Assembly: GCA_021399435.1 (NCBI GenBank)
Contig: JAJTUP010000021.1
Coordinates: forward strand, 983,224 to 1,047,223
Reading direction: 5' to 3'
DNA from: Diaporthe sp. PMI_573
Lineage: Eukaryota; Ascomycota; Sordariomycetes; Diaporthales; Diaporthaceae
Length of the DNA stretch: 64,000 nt
Below, piece by piece: positions 1 through 10,562 of the stretch. The stretch's first letter is position 1. Each line of letters opens with the position of its first letter. Position numbers and translations under genes: made by a program. Under the pieces are notes generated by a model. That model saw only the letters and a program-made list of their open reading frames with translations, had not been told where the DNA came from and searched no databases.

Positions 1-1004
1 AAGCCGGTGCCCTAAAACCCGACGTTAGCACGCGTGCGACCACCATCCAGCCTGTCGTCATTCTCGCTGATCGAGTACAAGCCTTGGGCCAAGGCCGTGC
101 AGCCGTCTGTGGTGCTTTGAAGCACATTCAAATAACGGCCAACCACTCGGCTGGGTCATCCGGGAATGTGGGCAGCCAAGGCTGGCGGCGCACCTTGGCA
201 TTGGCAGATTAAGCTTCGCCAAGTTCATCGATCCACACCCCAAGGACACCCCAAGGATCGGGCTAAGGCTTCCCCAGAAAGCTTATTTTCAGGTTCGAAA
301 ATACGAGAGAAAGCACCCACTAGTTCAAGAATGATGAACAAGATGTTGTTCACGATGAAAGGCCACTTGCGACCATAACGATCGGCCGCGATACCAAACA
401 AAATTGAACCGACTGACCGGAACATCAACACCAGGGTGATGCCCCAGGTAATCTCGGTATTGGTCTTGCTGCTCAGTGTTAGCCCTCCGACAAGTCAATG
501 GCCTCGTGGGAAGGTTTGAAGATGAGTAAGCGCGGGGAACGATCGCGTGCGCGATGCACCAAGGCCCGTAGCCTCTGGAATGGCGCGGTTTTACACTGAG
601 CAGACGGGAAAAGTACTTGCCCAAATGTCTCGGCGAGGTCGCTGACAGTAAGCGAGACGGTGAAGAAATCGAAAGCATCCCAGGTCTACACAATCCTAGT
701 TAGCCCTTCGTTTGTTGATGCGCGCACACGCGAGTGAGGGAGTATGTTGATCCAGGAGGAGTCGCACCCAAGCGAAAAAGGCGACCAGGAAGAAAGCCCA
801 GTGGTGGCCGTTAAGCATCATGATCAGCTTGAATGGGCTGGGAAGCTTGGACATTGGTGGCTTCAGGCTGCTGAAGCGGGATGCGATGTATTGGCCAGCC
901 GACATGCCGTGGTGAGGAGGCTCGTCGCCCAGGTGTTCCTCAACCGGGGCTGGCCGAGTAGCGACAGGCGCATGGTCGGTGGTAGGCTTCTCGTTGTCCG
1001 ACAT
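1..1004 (-). CDS. JEN1-like carboxylic acid (lactate/pyruvate) MFS transporter, 5' part, cut by window edge
   Basis: The N-terminal part of a major facilitator of the fungal JEN/carboxylate-proton symporter type, expected in the plasma membrane importing monocarboxylates. Four exons can be built: 1004-768 (79 codons), 685-617, 464-321 and 11-1, all joining in phase 0. The joined protein has a hydrophilic His/Pro-rich N-terminus, then NGHHWAFFLVAFFAW, TWDAFDFFTVSLTVSDLAETFG, and TEITWGITLVLMFRSVG followed by the MFS loop motif with ADRYGRKWP. The last exon starts GTGF, as expected after the IILEL segment. Introns are 82, 152 and 309 nt; the last is long for this window. The start at 1004 gives the family's usual soluble N-terminus. 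Family assignment rests on recognised motif order; substrate is inferred. Confidence 0.85.
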
Positions 1005-1145
1005 TTTGGCTGGAAAGATTGATGACGGAGGGACTATATTTCTCGACCAAGGGGCGATTGTGTCAACCTCCCAGCAGGTCAGGAGGTGAGGAGAGAGGGC
1101 TCAGGGTGGTCGTTCTCAGCGCGAGGAAACGACACCAGTGCCTGG

Positions 1146-1153
1146 TATATAAA
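1146..1153 (-). promoter_or_regulatory. TATA-like box upstream of the JEN-like transporter
   Basis: On the minus strand the stretch reads TTTATATACC, about 145 nt upstream of the ATG at 1004. Spacing fits a core promoter with a short leader. Function is inferred from position only. Confidence 0.35.
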
Positions 1154-2550
1154 CCCGACACACTGGGATTCACTTTCATCGTCGGCTGACTGAGATGGGA
1201 TGGCGTGCGGGGTTTCTGTCGAAGGATTAATCGCGTGGCGCATCGGCGATGAGTTAGTTGGTTTCGGCTAAGCAAAGCGAATGACGTTGCGGCGTAGAGG
1301 CAGAAAGCTTGCAGGGATTCCGAGTCATCGCCCTCTGTACTGTTGTGAGCGGCAAGGAGCCGATCAAATCCATATACGAAGTATTCACTCGAGAGTCAAG
1401 GGGGCTCTGTTCCATGTCTCCATCCATGGCGGCGTTGGTCCTCGGCGTTGGGGTCCCAAACTTCAGTGGACACATTATAGAGATACTCTGACCGACTAGA
1501 ACAGTGTCCCAGAGCAGTGTAAAGGAAAGGAAAGGAAAGGAAATGCCCTTGTACAGTACAGGGGTGGATTGGTGTTGGGTGCCGGCTTGGCCAATCTCTC
1601 GGCTGCTCCCCCCACACGCGGGACCCCAGACACTCCCCACAGAACGAACACCTCTCACGCGGGCCAAGCCCCAACATGATGGGTGATAAAAAAACGGCGG
1701 TCCCCAATGGCTGGGCCACTGCTCCACCCACCACCCACCAGGAATGCTTCGTTGCTGGAGATTCCTCGTCGTCGTGAAAAGATGGCCGCGCCTTTGTGTG
1801 ACATGTCTAGGAGTACTCAGCATATACGTCATCCCAGCTGGCTCCGTCAGGCCGTCTACTCAGCATTTTCTTACGGCTACCATCGCGAGCAGCCTCGAGC
1901 TCTCAGCCTCGATGCTCTGATGTTGCGCTGCCCGCCTTGCTCGCCTAGTCCACGGATCCACCACATCTGTCTGTGCCGTGATGATGGCGCGACGGCATGG
2001 GTTTAGTGACAGGTGTACGTCCACGCATGAGTCGCATTCCAGTGCGCCATATCTGGATCTCAACCATGAACACCGTGACCGTGACTGTGACAGGGGCTAG
2101 TAGGGTGTATAAGAGGGCTCATGATTCCGTCAGAGAGCTTCCTTACGCCTCAGGCCAAACCTGCCGCTACATTGATAGACACAACATAGTAGACCTGTTT
2201 GGTCGACTTTCACGTATTGATCTTGGATGCAAGGCATTGGACTTTACACGAGATCGACTGCCACTTTTGGACTAGCGTCACGCGGTCACCTCAACCTTGG
2301 GCGGGCTCTTCGGCTTTCGCTGATCCAATTCCTGGCCATTATCTTTATTATTGGCTGGTGGACTGGGCAATTCAATGATAGTTTGCTGATGAGGGCATTC
2401 CATTTGGTACAAATTGGACAAAAACAGGGCAATCTGGCTGACTGTTCAGTTACCTACTAGGGTGAATCTGGTTGTTATTTGTGTGGTCTGGCTTCGGCCA
2501 CACTGTGTTTTTTTATCAACTGTTTGTTTATTGGTCTGTCTGCTGTCTGC
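1154..2550. other. Intergenic, no supported gene
   Basis: All open frames here are short and lack recognisable motifs or a coherent intron chain. The only local structure is a (GGAAA)n run near 1523-1543 and a short GTGAC-rich stretch near 2070-2093. It probably holds the upstream control region of the JEN-like gene. Confidence 0.5.
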
Positions 2551-2642
2551 TCAACCTCCCGACTGCTCTTCAGCAGCCCTGAGCTCATGCACAAAGTCGA
2601 CGACGGCTTTGTACATCTGCTCGTGCTTCTCCTCCGGCGGTT
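2551..2642 (-). pseudogene. Isolated terminal-exon relic, family unknown
   Basis: On the minus strand an acceptor-like CACTAG is followed by a C-ending-codon frame reading PPEEKHEQMYKAVVDFVHEL and a short acidic tail to TGA at 2553-2551. The amphipathic, charged composition looks like a genuine protein C-terminus. No partner exon is visible in the roughly 340 nt before the next gene, so I treat it as a relic or the last exon of an undetected gene. Family not recognised. Confidence 0.25.
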
Positions 2643-2988
2643 CTAGTGTTTATGGCGCCGCCAGGAGCGGTTCTCGCTAGCCTCGTCTGTGCGGCTGTCA
2701 CAACGTTGTCAATGTTTTCTGGGCCACGTGCCACAGACAATCGTATTCTAAACCTACTGTTATCGGCATTGTTTTGGTTTTTTATTAATAAAAAAAAAAC
2801 GCTGGGTGTTTAAGCGTTTACCACTGTATGAAGGGACCGCCTACATACTGCTTAAGAAGCGTACGTACACGGATTAAGAACGAAACCACTTTGTGTGGTT
2901 TCAAAAAGATATTTTAGGTAGCCTTCTCCTAATTATGTTTTGCTTTTCATGGTCCTAGCTCTTTGACCCCGGGCACATGATGCATTAG

Positions 2989-5208
2989 CTACCGCTTTTC
3001 AGCCTCACGCATCATGTCTTCCTCCGTCATCACGTTCTCTGTTGGCGTGGACTTCTTCTTGTTGATGCCGGACACCTTGTTACCAACCCAGTCCATCGCC
3101 TTGGCCGCCTTGCTCTTTTGCTCAACCTCCTTCTCCATCTCGTCAGCTTCCTCTTCCGCAGACTTGCCCTCCGCTTCCTTGCGCTCGCGCTCTTCCTTGT
3201 CTTCCTTCTCCTGGCGTTTCAACTTCTTCATCTGGTTCTCGACGACCTCGCCGTCGATATCCTCTAGACCCAACTTCTGCAGGATCGACCCGACCAGGAA
3301 GCGGTACTGCGTGTGCCCATCGACGAGGGAGGACACGTCAGCGTTCTCGATTCCCTGGACCTCGCGGATCGCTTGCAGGCCGGCAATGCCGTATTGGAAG
3401 CTGTTGGCGCGGTAGAGGAAGGCGAGTAGGTAGTCTTTGGTTGAAAAGACGTTGATCACGCGTCCTGCGACGACGGAGCGTATTTTCCGCCAGGCAATAG
3501 GGTCAGATGGGGCAGCTGAGCCAATGAGACAGACCGATTCTACCAGGCCGAACGCCTTGCGGTCAGCAAGCTCAGCAAGGCAAGTGTAGATGACCCTTGC
3601 GCCTAACGAATACCCGATGAGCGTCACGGGCCGCTCGCCTTGGACCTTGTTGATGAGGGCATCGGCAAGGACCTTTCCTGCCTTCTCACTTCTGGATACC
3701 GCGACGCTGAACGGGTTGTCGATAACACGCGAGGCTTTGGCGAGAGCATAGGGCAAGGTGAGAGCCGAAGCCAGAGTCGCAAATATGGTGCGGCTAAGAA
3801 TCTCCTTCTTGGCGAATCCCCAGGCGTAGCTCTTGATGTATGTGTTCAGGGCGCACCCCAGGCGAAGCAGCGCATCCAGCTCCCATCTGAGAGCGAATGC
3901 TTCGGTGCTGCGCCCACTGATCGCCTGCCATGGGAGAGCAACGTCTTTCTCCTCAACAAGCCAACCCGCTATTCCGACAGTGACTCGGAGGTGTCTCGTG
4001 TTCTTTTCGTCCTGCTTGCCTCGCTGGAACAGTGATGGTTTGTTGATTGGGATGAAGGCGAAATCTTCGACTTCTTTCGCGTACTCATCCACCATCTTCC
4101 CAGTCATCCTCCCGCCATACGCACCAAAGAGTATACCGACGAGAGGTGCTGAGCCGGCCAAGGCCCCGAGGTACCCTGCGGTAGCAGTTGCACCCAGTCC
4201 CAGGCCTCCCATGACTGTCCCAACCCCAGCAGCAAGCAAGGGAGCAGCAAGCCCACCTGTTACTCCTATGAGGACAGCTCCTGCTACTGCACCGAGACCG
4301 ACCTTCCACCTTCTTGCCGTTGAGCCCTCCTCCACCTTCTTCTTGGTCTCTTCGTCCGCGTCCATCTGCTGTTTCGCAGCCTCGAGGAGCCCTTTGGCTA
4401 CTGATATCTCATCCTGGGCCAGGAGATCCATGGACAACCCCAATGAGCTTGCGAGCCGAAGCATGAGCACCCTGGATTCTGCTGGGTAAGACTCCAGTCC
4501 TAGCAGGATGAGCAGGATCGAATGCATGACAAGGACGCGGCGGGCATCACTGAGCGAAATGAGTGGGGTCTCGAGCGGTGGGAAGATCCCCTGCAGTGAC
4601 TCTCCTGCCGGGTCTGGCTTTTGTTGGCTCGAGGGGCGGGACTGGTGATCCTGGTGACCTGCCTCCTCCCCATCATCGCGCTGATTGACGGCCTCCCCGA
4701 TACGCTGCATGACTTTGTCACGCCAGTCGTCAAAGTGTGTCAGTGCGGCCTCCTTCAAGGCCGCATTCTCTGGCCTAGCAAGCTCCTTGGTCCGTTTCTC
4801 TAGGGCCTTTCTCGCCTTCTCGGCCGCGTCGTTACGCCTTTCTTCCTTTGTCTTGGCATTATCGTCCTGGTTCGCGGGCCCGGTCTTGGATATATCCTCT
4901 GTAGCCTGTTCCAGCCCGGGAACACTCGGTTCTGCGGCCGCGGGCTTGATTTCCAGGGCAGCATCGTCACCAAGCTGATCCAGTGAGCGGCCAATCTTGA
5001 GCGGTGTAGCACTCTCGGATTTGCTCGGGTCGAAGGTGTCGACAAGCTGGACTCGCATCAGCTCGATCAGGTCCGCGATCAGGAGCAGGAGATTCGCCCT
5101 GTCCTCTCGTGTGGGGAGGATGGTGGTGAGCGACTCTCCCTTGTCGTCGCCGGACTGGGGGCTCGAGGCCTGCCCCCTTTCGGCGAGGTTCTTGAGCCTG
5201 GAAAACAT
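2989..5208 (-). CDS. DUF726 (TMCO4/Mil1-like) alpha/beta-hydrolase-fold membrane protein
   Basis: A single-exon gene. I prefer the ATG at 5208 (MFSRLKNLAERG...), giving 739 aa; an in-frame ATG at 5274 would add 22 residues of poor quality. Counting from 5274: a charged, disordered region lies at about residues 80-225; a helical region at 235-320; a Gly/Ala-rich hydrophobic segment at about 325-390, likely membrane-embedded; and the hydrolase core at about 480-690 with nucleophile elbow GYSLG at 554-558. A Lys/Glu-rich coiled tail follows. This order matches fungal DUF726 proteins (relatives of yeast YFL034W/Mil1 and animal TMCO4). Known relatives are membrane-associated putative lipases; substrate here is unknown. 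Confidence 0.88.
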   Translation of the reverse strand: MFSRLKNLAERGQASSPQSGDDKGESLTTILPTREDRANLLLLIADLIELMRVQLVDTFDPSKSESATPLKIGRSLDQLGDDAALEIKPAAAEPSVPGLEQATEDISKTGPANQDDNAKTKEERRNDAAEKARKALEKRTKELARPENAALKEAALTHFDDWRDKVMQRIGEAVNQRDDGEEAGHQDHQSRPSSQQKPDPAGESLQGIFPPLETPLISLSDARRVLVMHSILLILLGLESYPAESRVLMLRLASSLGLSMDLLAQDEISVAKGLLEAAKQQMDADEETKKKVEEGSTARRWKVGLGAVAGAVLIGVTGGLAAPLLAAGVGTVMGGLGLGATATAGYLGALAGSAPLVGILFGAYGGRMTGKMVDEYAKEVEDFAFIPINKPSLFQRGKQDEKNTRHLRVTVGIAGWLVEEKDVALPWQAISGRSTEAFALRWELDALLRLGCALNTYIKSYAWGFAKKEILSRTIFATLASALTLPYALAKASRVIDNPFSVAVSRSEKAGKVLADALINKVQGERPVTLIGYSLGARVIYTCLAELADRKAFGLVESVCLIGSAAPSDPIAWRKIRSVVAGRVINVFSTKDYLLAFLYRANSFQYGIAGLQAIREVQGIENADVSSLVDGHTQYRFLVGSILQKLGLEDIDGEVVENQMKKLKRQEKEDKEERERKEAEGKSAEEEADEMEKEVEQKSKAAKAMDWVGNKVSGINKKKSTPTENVMTEEDMMREAEKR

Positions 5209-5274
5209 GTTCACTCGTGTCTCGAGGGTGCAATGAAGCAGGGTCGCACCAGGAGTTACGACTCGGAGTTGCAC

Positions 5275-6076
5275 TCTAAACTCTAATCATTCACGCCCCT
5301 CGAACAGAACACGCGTCACCTTCTCGCAGTGAGTGAGACATGTCGATTTGCACACGTCGGTGGCAGTGGTGGCTTGGTGTGATGTCATGGGCTTAGCACG
5401 GCGCTCCTGCGGTGAACGGAGTAGGTCCACCACGTCAGGGTTCGACCCTCGAGCGGTCGTACACGAACTCAATTGCCATCTTTACACTGACCATTGTGTG
5501 CAGCCGCTGGATGCTAGCCTGAACAATTCCTATTCCCCCCCCCCCTCTCCCCCCCTCGTGATATTCCAAGGTTGGTTCCTGGCAATTATCTTGGTTCAGA
5601 TCAGGAACGTGGTGGCTAGAGGGATGTAACGGCATTCTCCAACAGTCGATTGGCCTGCGAGGGTGCGTCATACAACGTCATGAAATCTTGGATGCAATTG
5701 CCATCGCTGGACGCAGCCCGGCAGCCCGGAAACGTGAATTGCATGCTCAGAAATGCAGCTCATGAGATCATGGTTCCCTGTCCCGAGCCCTGGCAGGACC
5801 CTGTTTTCCCTGATCGTCCTGGGGTAATGTCGCTTGTGATGTCAGTGCCGTGATGTTGCTGTGGTGGCACTCGACTTCGGGCGCACTGCAGCAGGATGCA
5901 GCAGCGGATTGCCTTGCTGGAGGGCCTCGGCACACTTATAATAAAGGAGGAGCATATCGCCTGGCTCTGGGCAACATGATGTTTCCTGAGCGTTATATCC
6001 CAAAGGCGAATCACCATTTGCATCCCCCAGAACAACGTCTATTTGATACCATAACTCGAACTCACATCTTCTCATC
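5275..6076. other. Intergenic region between divergent genes; C-rich tract
   Basis: Shared upstream space of the DUF726 gene and the His/Gly-rich gene. It has a C-rich tract near 5535-5555 and an AT-rich TTATAATAAAG about 140 nt upstream of the ATG at 6077. No open frame is supported. Confidence 0.4.
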
Positions 6077-7734
6077 ATGGGTCTAGGCTCAAAGATCAAG
6101 GAGGCACTTCATGGTGACCATCACGACAAGACGACCACTGACGCTAGGCCGCCAGGGGCCTTCCCTCAAGATGATATCCCTCAGAGGCACGCCGATGGCA
6201 AGGACTACATTGCACCACACGGCAGCCTCATCGACAAGAACAGGAACACCGGCACCACGGGCACGACTGGTTCAGGTAAGTCACAGAAATTATAATCATG
6301 ACCTCAGTCAAGATTGCTGACGCAGTCCAAAACCAGGGCTAGGTTCAACTCACGTTGGTGACGCAGATTCGTTGGGACATTCCGACACCCAGCGCAACAA
6401 GTTGCACAAGGAAGGAGAAGGCTACCTTCCCTCAGAGGCTGACCACACCACATCAACACACGACACCCGGGGTCACAAGCCCGTTGACTCCGGTATTGGT
6501 CTCGGCACCTCGGGCAGGGATCGCACCAGCGAAGGCGCCTACTGGGGCGACCTCTCTCCCAGCGGCCATGCAAGCAAGGGCAACCACGGTCTGAGCCAGG
6601 ACTTGCCTGACCGGGGCCATGGCGAATATTCACCCATTGGTACTGCGCAGAACGTCTCTTCACTTCCTGACCGGACTACCCATGGCCACGGCCTCGGCCA
6701 CGACCAGACAGCCGGAGGCACAAGCCACCACAGCCCCTTGCATGGTGATCAACCCGTAGGCAGTGGCGTTTACAATACCGTCGCCGGCGCCGGCAGCCCT
6801 GATTACGACCGCTCCCACGGCAGTGCCAAGCCTCACGTGTCAGGAGGCGCTGTCCACGATCCTCTCACATCGGGCACTACGGGCGCGGGCGTTACGTCCG
6901 GTCGCAACGAGTACGACTACAAGACAAGTCTGGGAGGAGCCGGTGCGCCGACTTCCCGCGATGACCGCACTACTGGCCCAGGTCCCGTGGGTGGTGAGCG
7001 TGGCCTGGGCCAAGGTGCTTTGTCCCAGGGCGGGCTCACGGGAAGTGGCCTGAGTGGAAGCGGGCTGGGTGGAAATGGACTGTCGGGGTCCAGTGTCGGC
7101 AGGTCCCAAGGATATGGCGATAGCGGTCTCACACATCACGACCATTCCACTGGTCATGGCAACTCACACGCGGGAGCAGGCCTGGCCGGAGCAGGTGTTG
7201 CCGCTGCCGCAGGGTACGGCGCGAATGAGTTCGCTCATCGGGGTCAAGGCAACACCGGCCACGGCGGTCCTCACGACTCGACATCGAGCCACCACGCGCC
7301 TGGTGTCCCTCGAAGCAGTATGCTCGACGTGGAGCCGTCTGGAGGCGTGACGGGCTCGCACCATGGTCACCAAGCGGCTGGCGTCCCACACAGCACCTCG
7401 CTCGGGCTCGGTTCTGAGCGAAACGTCACTCCTCCTCACCACGGTAGCCACGGTATCGGGGGAGGGTCACCCACAAACGTGGGCTCGGGGTTCGGAACGC
7501 ACATGGGACAGTCTTCACCTGCAAGCAGCGGCCACGGGACCGGTCACTATGGTCCAGGCCACTCTGGTGCCAAGGTCAGTTAGAGATTCACTCTGGGACA
7601 TTCTTTCCTTAGACAAGCAAGCTAATCAAGGATTTCTCCTATTTAAGGTCATGCATCAGTGCCACCATTGCGGGAGGGACAACGACATCAGCCAATACTT
7701 CAAGCAGGATGTCGTATACCGTTTGGGACAGTAA
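6077..7734 (+). CDS. Gly/His/Ser-rich low-complexity protein with conserved KIKEALHGD start and CxxC tail
   Basis: Three exons: 6077-6275, 6367-7574 and 7648-7734, with introns of 91 and 73 nt (GTAAGT and GTCAGT donors). They join to about 497 aa. The N-terminus MGLGSKIKEALHGDHHDKTT, followed by a short Pro-rich stretch, is typical of a fungal family of unknown function. The middle (about residues 70-465) is hydrophilic and repetitive, rich in Gly, His, Ser and Thr, including GLSGSGLGGNGLSGS-type repeats near 7030-7090. The third exon supplies VMHQCHHCGRDNDISQYF, a CxxC motif within a conserved tail; stopping at the in-frame TAG 7581-7583 would lose it. No signal peptide or membrane segment. 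Probably a disordered, possibly metal-binding or stress-related protein; that is inference. Confidence 0.8.
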
Positions 7735-8258
7735 TTTCTCCAGCGCGCAAACATTTGAAAGCGTCTGTAATATGTTTAGTAGTAGTTTAATGCAATACCA
7801 AGGTTTTACGCGGCATGGAAATAGTAAAATGCCCACGCATTGGAAGCTTGCACTATTTGAGTTGGGAAGGTTGCCGATGGGCCGGGGCGTACATTGCAGC
7901 CTGGGAAACCGGGGTTGGTGCGGGGGCTACAGGCTTGCAGCTTGGCGGCGACGTCAGGGAGTCCCTAAAACTTGCAGCGCTTGTGCTCCAACGCTCCTGG
8001 TACCGAAATGTGAAATGGCCAAATTTGGCCTGGGTCGTCAACAGGCCTGCCCACTAACGGCGATAACATCTCTTGACAACTCCTGTGTAAAACCTGTCTC
8101 AAATTTTGAACTAGATCACAAGACTCAACATATATGATACCACTAGTTCGACGATAATCTTGTTCCTGTTTCAGTCGACACCACAAACCTCCTCGGCTCA
8201 TAGGTTTTCGCCCGCGACTGAAGAATTTTGCCGTCAAGCCGAGTCCTCCCTAAGGAAG
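7735..8258. other. Intergenic, no supported gene
   Basis: Only short frames without motifs are present between the His-rich gene and the next + strand gene. It presumably carries the 3' end of the former and the promoter of the latter. Confidence 0.4.
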
Positions 8259-8801
8259 ATGTCCGTGAACGGCAAAGAGGCAGACGCCCGGGCGACCCCC
8301 GGGGGCAAGCCCTCTCTCCCGCCAAACGTCTCAATCTTCTCACCAAAAGATCCCAGCGCATCCAAAGCTGTGCTGAACGGCCATGTCTTCTCACGCCTGA
8401 CGACGAGCTCGCAGACCGAGCCGTCAATGCTCGCTGCGGCCCTCGCGGCCAGCCCCGGTGTCAGCGAGGCCTTTTGCCTCAGTCACGGGCCCGCAGTCCT
8501 GGTTTTCGACCCCGAGCGGCCCGGCGTGGACCTGAAGGACAGCCACCACGAGCACGTGAGGGCCGTGTGCCTGGCGCTCAAGGATGCAGACATCAGCCTC
8601 AGCATCTCAGGCTGCGTTTTCGACGCCACGGAGGTGGTGAAGGCGGGATTCCAGCTCGATGGGCTGAGCCGCGGCGCTGTGATGGTTGTGGACTTGATGC
8701 ATTGGGACGACTACGACGACGACGACTCCTCGGATTCGGGCGCTGACGAGGATGCTGAGGCGATTTTGATGGGCGGTGAGTCCGGAGAGGTGGTGTCCTA
8801 A
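8259..8801 (+). CDS. Small hypothetical protein with acidic C-terminal tail
   Basis: A single-exon frame of 181 codons. The ATG at 8259 (MSVNGKEADARA) is preferred over the in-frame ATG at 8160, because the upstream stretch has poorer codon usage. Codons are strongly C/G-ending, which argues for real coding. The core has alternating hydrophobic segments (ALAASPGVSEAFCLSHGPAV, ADISLSISGCVFDATEVV) and ends in an Asp-rich tract (YDDDDSSDSGADEDAE). No signal peptide or transmembrane helix. I do not recognise the family. Confidence 0.55.
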   Translation: MSVNGKEADARATPGGKPSLPPNVSIFSPKDPSASKAVLNGHVFSRLTTSSQTEPSMLAAALAASPGVSEAFCLSHGPAVLVFDPERPGVDLKDSHHEHVRAVCLALKDADISLSISGCVFDATEVVKAGFQLDGLSRGAVMVVDLMHWDDYDDDDSSDSGADEDAEAILMGGESGEVVS

Positions 8802-10080
8802 ATTATGTGCTCTCAGACTATGGGGCGACCATGAAGGACCAGCAAAGAGGCTCGGCCATGATCGCGCTCTGCATGGTCGGCTCGACTATGGACCTGGCGC
8901 GACTACGGAGAAACTGATGAACCTCCACGGCGAGCAAATTTTTGAATAACATAAGGGCCATATTAGAGGGGTGTTTGGCATACCGCGAGCACGGATGGAG
9001 AAGCTCCAGAACTCGGATCAATATAATCCGTGGTCACGAAAGGCCACCCATTAAACCTCCGTCGAGAAGCGACTCCCCTTTGACGCGAGACCTCCCGGCA
9101 CAACAGCGGCGAATTCAATTTCCCTGGCGGAAAGCACATTGGAATCGTCACTCAGGCACACGAGGTGCCCACCCATGGCCTAGAGCGAGATGGATCATGG
9201 CAAACGGATCAGCACCCAGGGCTCTGTTCAGTTCTGGCACGTGGTGTTTGCCACGCGAAAAGCACAGTCGGCCAATCCATCATAACCCACTGCTTTCATA
9301 TTGGTATTTGAGCTGGCAAAATTGATGCCAGGTGCCTACCGTCAATCAGATGCAGCGCAGCAGGGTGCCAATGGTGCTAGGCTGCGCAACATGGCATCTC
9401 GTGAAGGGGGAGAAAATAATTGTATAAAGCTCCCAAGGTCTTGGAGCGGGTTACATCCCGCAGACATAACCAATGAATCCACGGAAGAGCCATACACGAT
9501 ATCCTGCTCTGATCAGTTCCACCAGACTTCCTGCGTCCAGTTATGCAGTTGACGCATGCAGTGCAGCCTCACCTGTGCGAGAAGCCGGAGTAACTGGCTC
9601 CAACCCAACACAAATCTTTTCCCGCATGTCTAAATGCCTCCTTCAAGGTATCCAGACTTCGAAGGTCACTTAATCACCGACCATTTCTATGGTTATTTCG
9701 GCGCCGAAGACCGGTGTTTAGGTAAATTTATAAGCCTGTGGAGAACCCGTTGTGACGCGCTGCTTCGCCGAGGCTTACTAATGTGAAGGGCTCATGGACC
9801 GTGATGTCCTCTCAACGGCTATGGAACCACTTATATTCCTTATCAAGTGGGTTTCCAAGCCGCTATCTTTCCAATGCCGAGGGCCAGGCGTGTTTGGACG
9901 ATCGGATTGCAGCGAAGCTTGCTAAGCTATCGTGTCCTCGCGGCGTAGCTGCCGAGGTTTGTGGTTGGGCCCCGGAAGAGAACCCTGAGTAGTGGAACCG
10001 CACGATCATGCCGAGCCGTGGAATCATGACACCGGGTGGGGTACCCTCATAGTGTAATTCGTCGAACCTTAAAATCCAAG
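8802..10080. other. Intergenic, no supported gene
   Basis: About 1.3 kb with only short, motif-free frames on both strands. No transposon relic is recognised and base composition is close to that of neighbouring genes. Confidence 0.4.
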
Positions 10081-10088
10081 TATAAATA
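10081..10088 (+). promoter_or_regulatory. TATAAATA box of the EthD-like gene
   Basis: A perfect TATAAATA lies 157 nt upstream of the ATG at 10245. The CA microsatellite falls between it and the start codon, probably within the 5' leader. Confidence 0.45.
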
Positions 10089-10141
10089 TCACGCACCGAA
10101 CCTCCCAGGTAACAGTACGTCCCGATCCAGCGTTTGCCTGA

Positions 10142-10143
<2 letters not shown>

Positions 10144-10181
<38 letters not shown>
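10144..10181. repeat. (CA)n microsatellite
   Basis: An uninterrupted run of 19 CA dinucleotides about 65 nt upstream of the EthD-like start codon. Confidence 0.97.
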
Positions 10182-10183
<2 letters not shown>

Positions 10184-10244
10184 ATACACATCCACGCTTG
10201 CAGCACACCCAACATAATCAAAGCAACGACGATCACAGCACAAA

Positions 10245-10562
10245 ATGCCTTCCGCCCTCGTCTCCGTCCTGTACCCCGCCGAAGCGGACGCCAAGTTCGA
10301 CCTTGACTACTACAACACTAAGCATATCGGCCTCGTCAACGAGAAGTGGTCCAAGTACGGTCTTCAGCAGTACTGGGTTGCAGACCTGCGGGGCTCGGGC
10401 GGCCCCTACGCCATCCAGACCACCATGCTGTGGGAATCTCTCGAGAGCTTCCAGGCCGCAGCTGCAGCTGAGGAGTCGGCTGCCGTCTTCGCCGATGTGC
10501 CCAACTTCACCAACGTGAAGCCAGTGCTCGTGTCCGGAGGCGTGGTGAAGTCTGGCCCGTAA
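10245..10562 (+). CDS. EthD-domain-like small dimeric alpha+beta-barrel protein
   Basis: An intronless 105-aa protein with highly biased codons. It has the EthD layout: an opening beta strand (ALVSVLYPAEADAKFD), the DYYNTKHIGLVNEKWSKYGL segment corresponding to the family's Y-x(3)-H helix, a second strand (YWVADLRGSGGPYAIQTTMLW), an Ala-rich helix, then DVPNFTNVKPVLVSGGVV. Fungal EthD-like proteins are small cytosolic proteins, sometimes linked to ether or secondary-metabolite chemistry. No biosynthetic neighbours are visible, so its role is open. Confidence 0.88.
   Translation: MPSALVSVLYPAEADAKFDLDYYNTKHIGLVNEKWSKYGLQQYWVADLRGSGGPYAIQTTMLWESLESFQAAAAAEESAAVFADVPNFTNVKPVLVSGGVVKSGP

Noticed and set aside
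5436..5456. GGGTTCGACCC resembling a tRNA T-arm
   Set aside because: The loop is five nt and no anticodon, D-arm or acceptor pairing is found around it.
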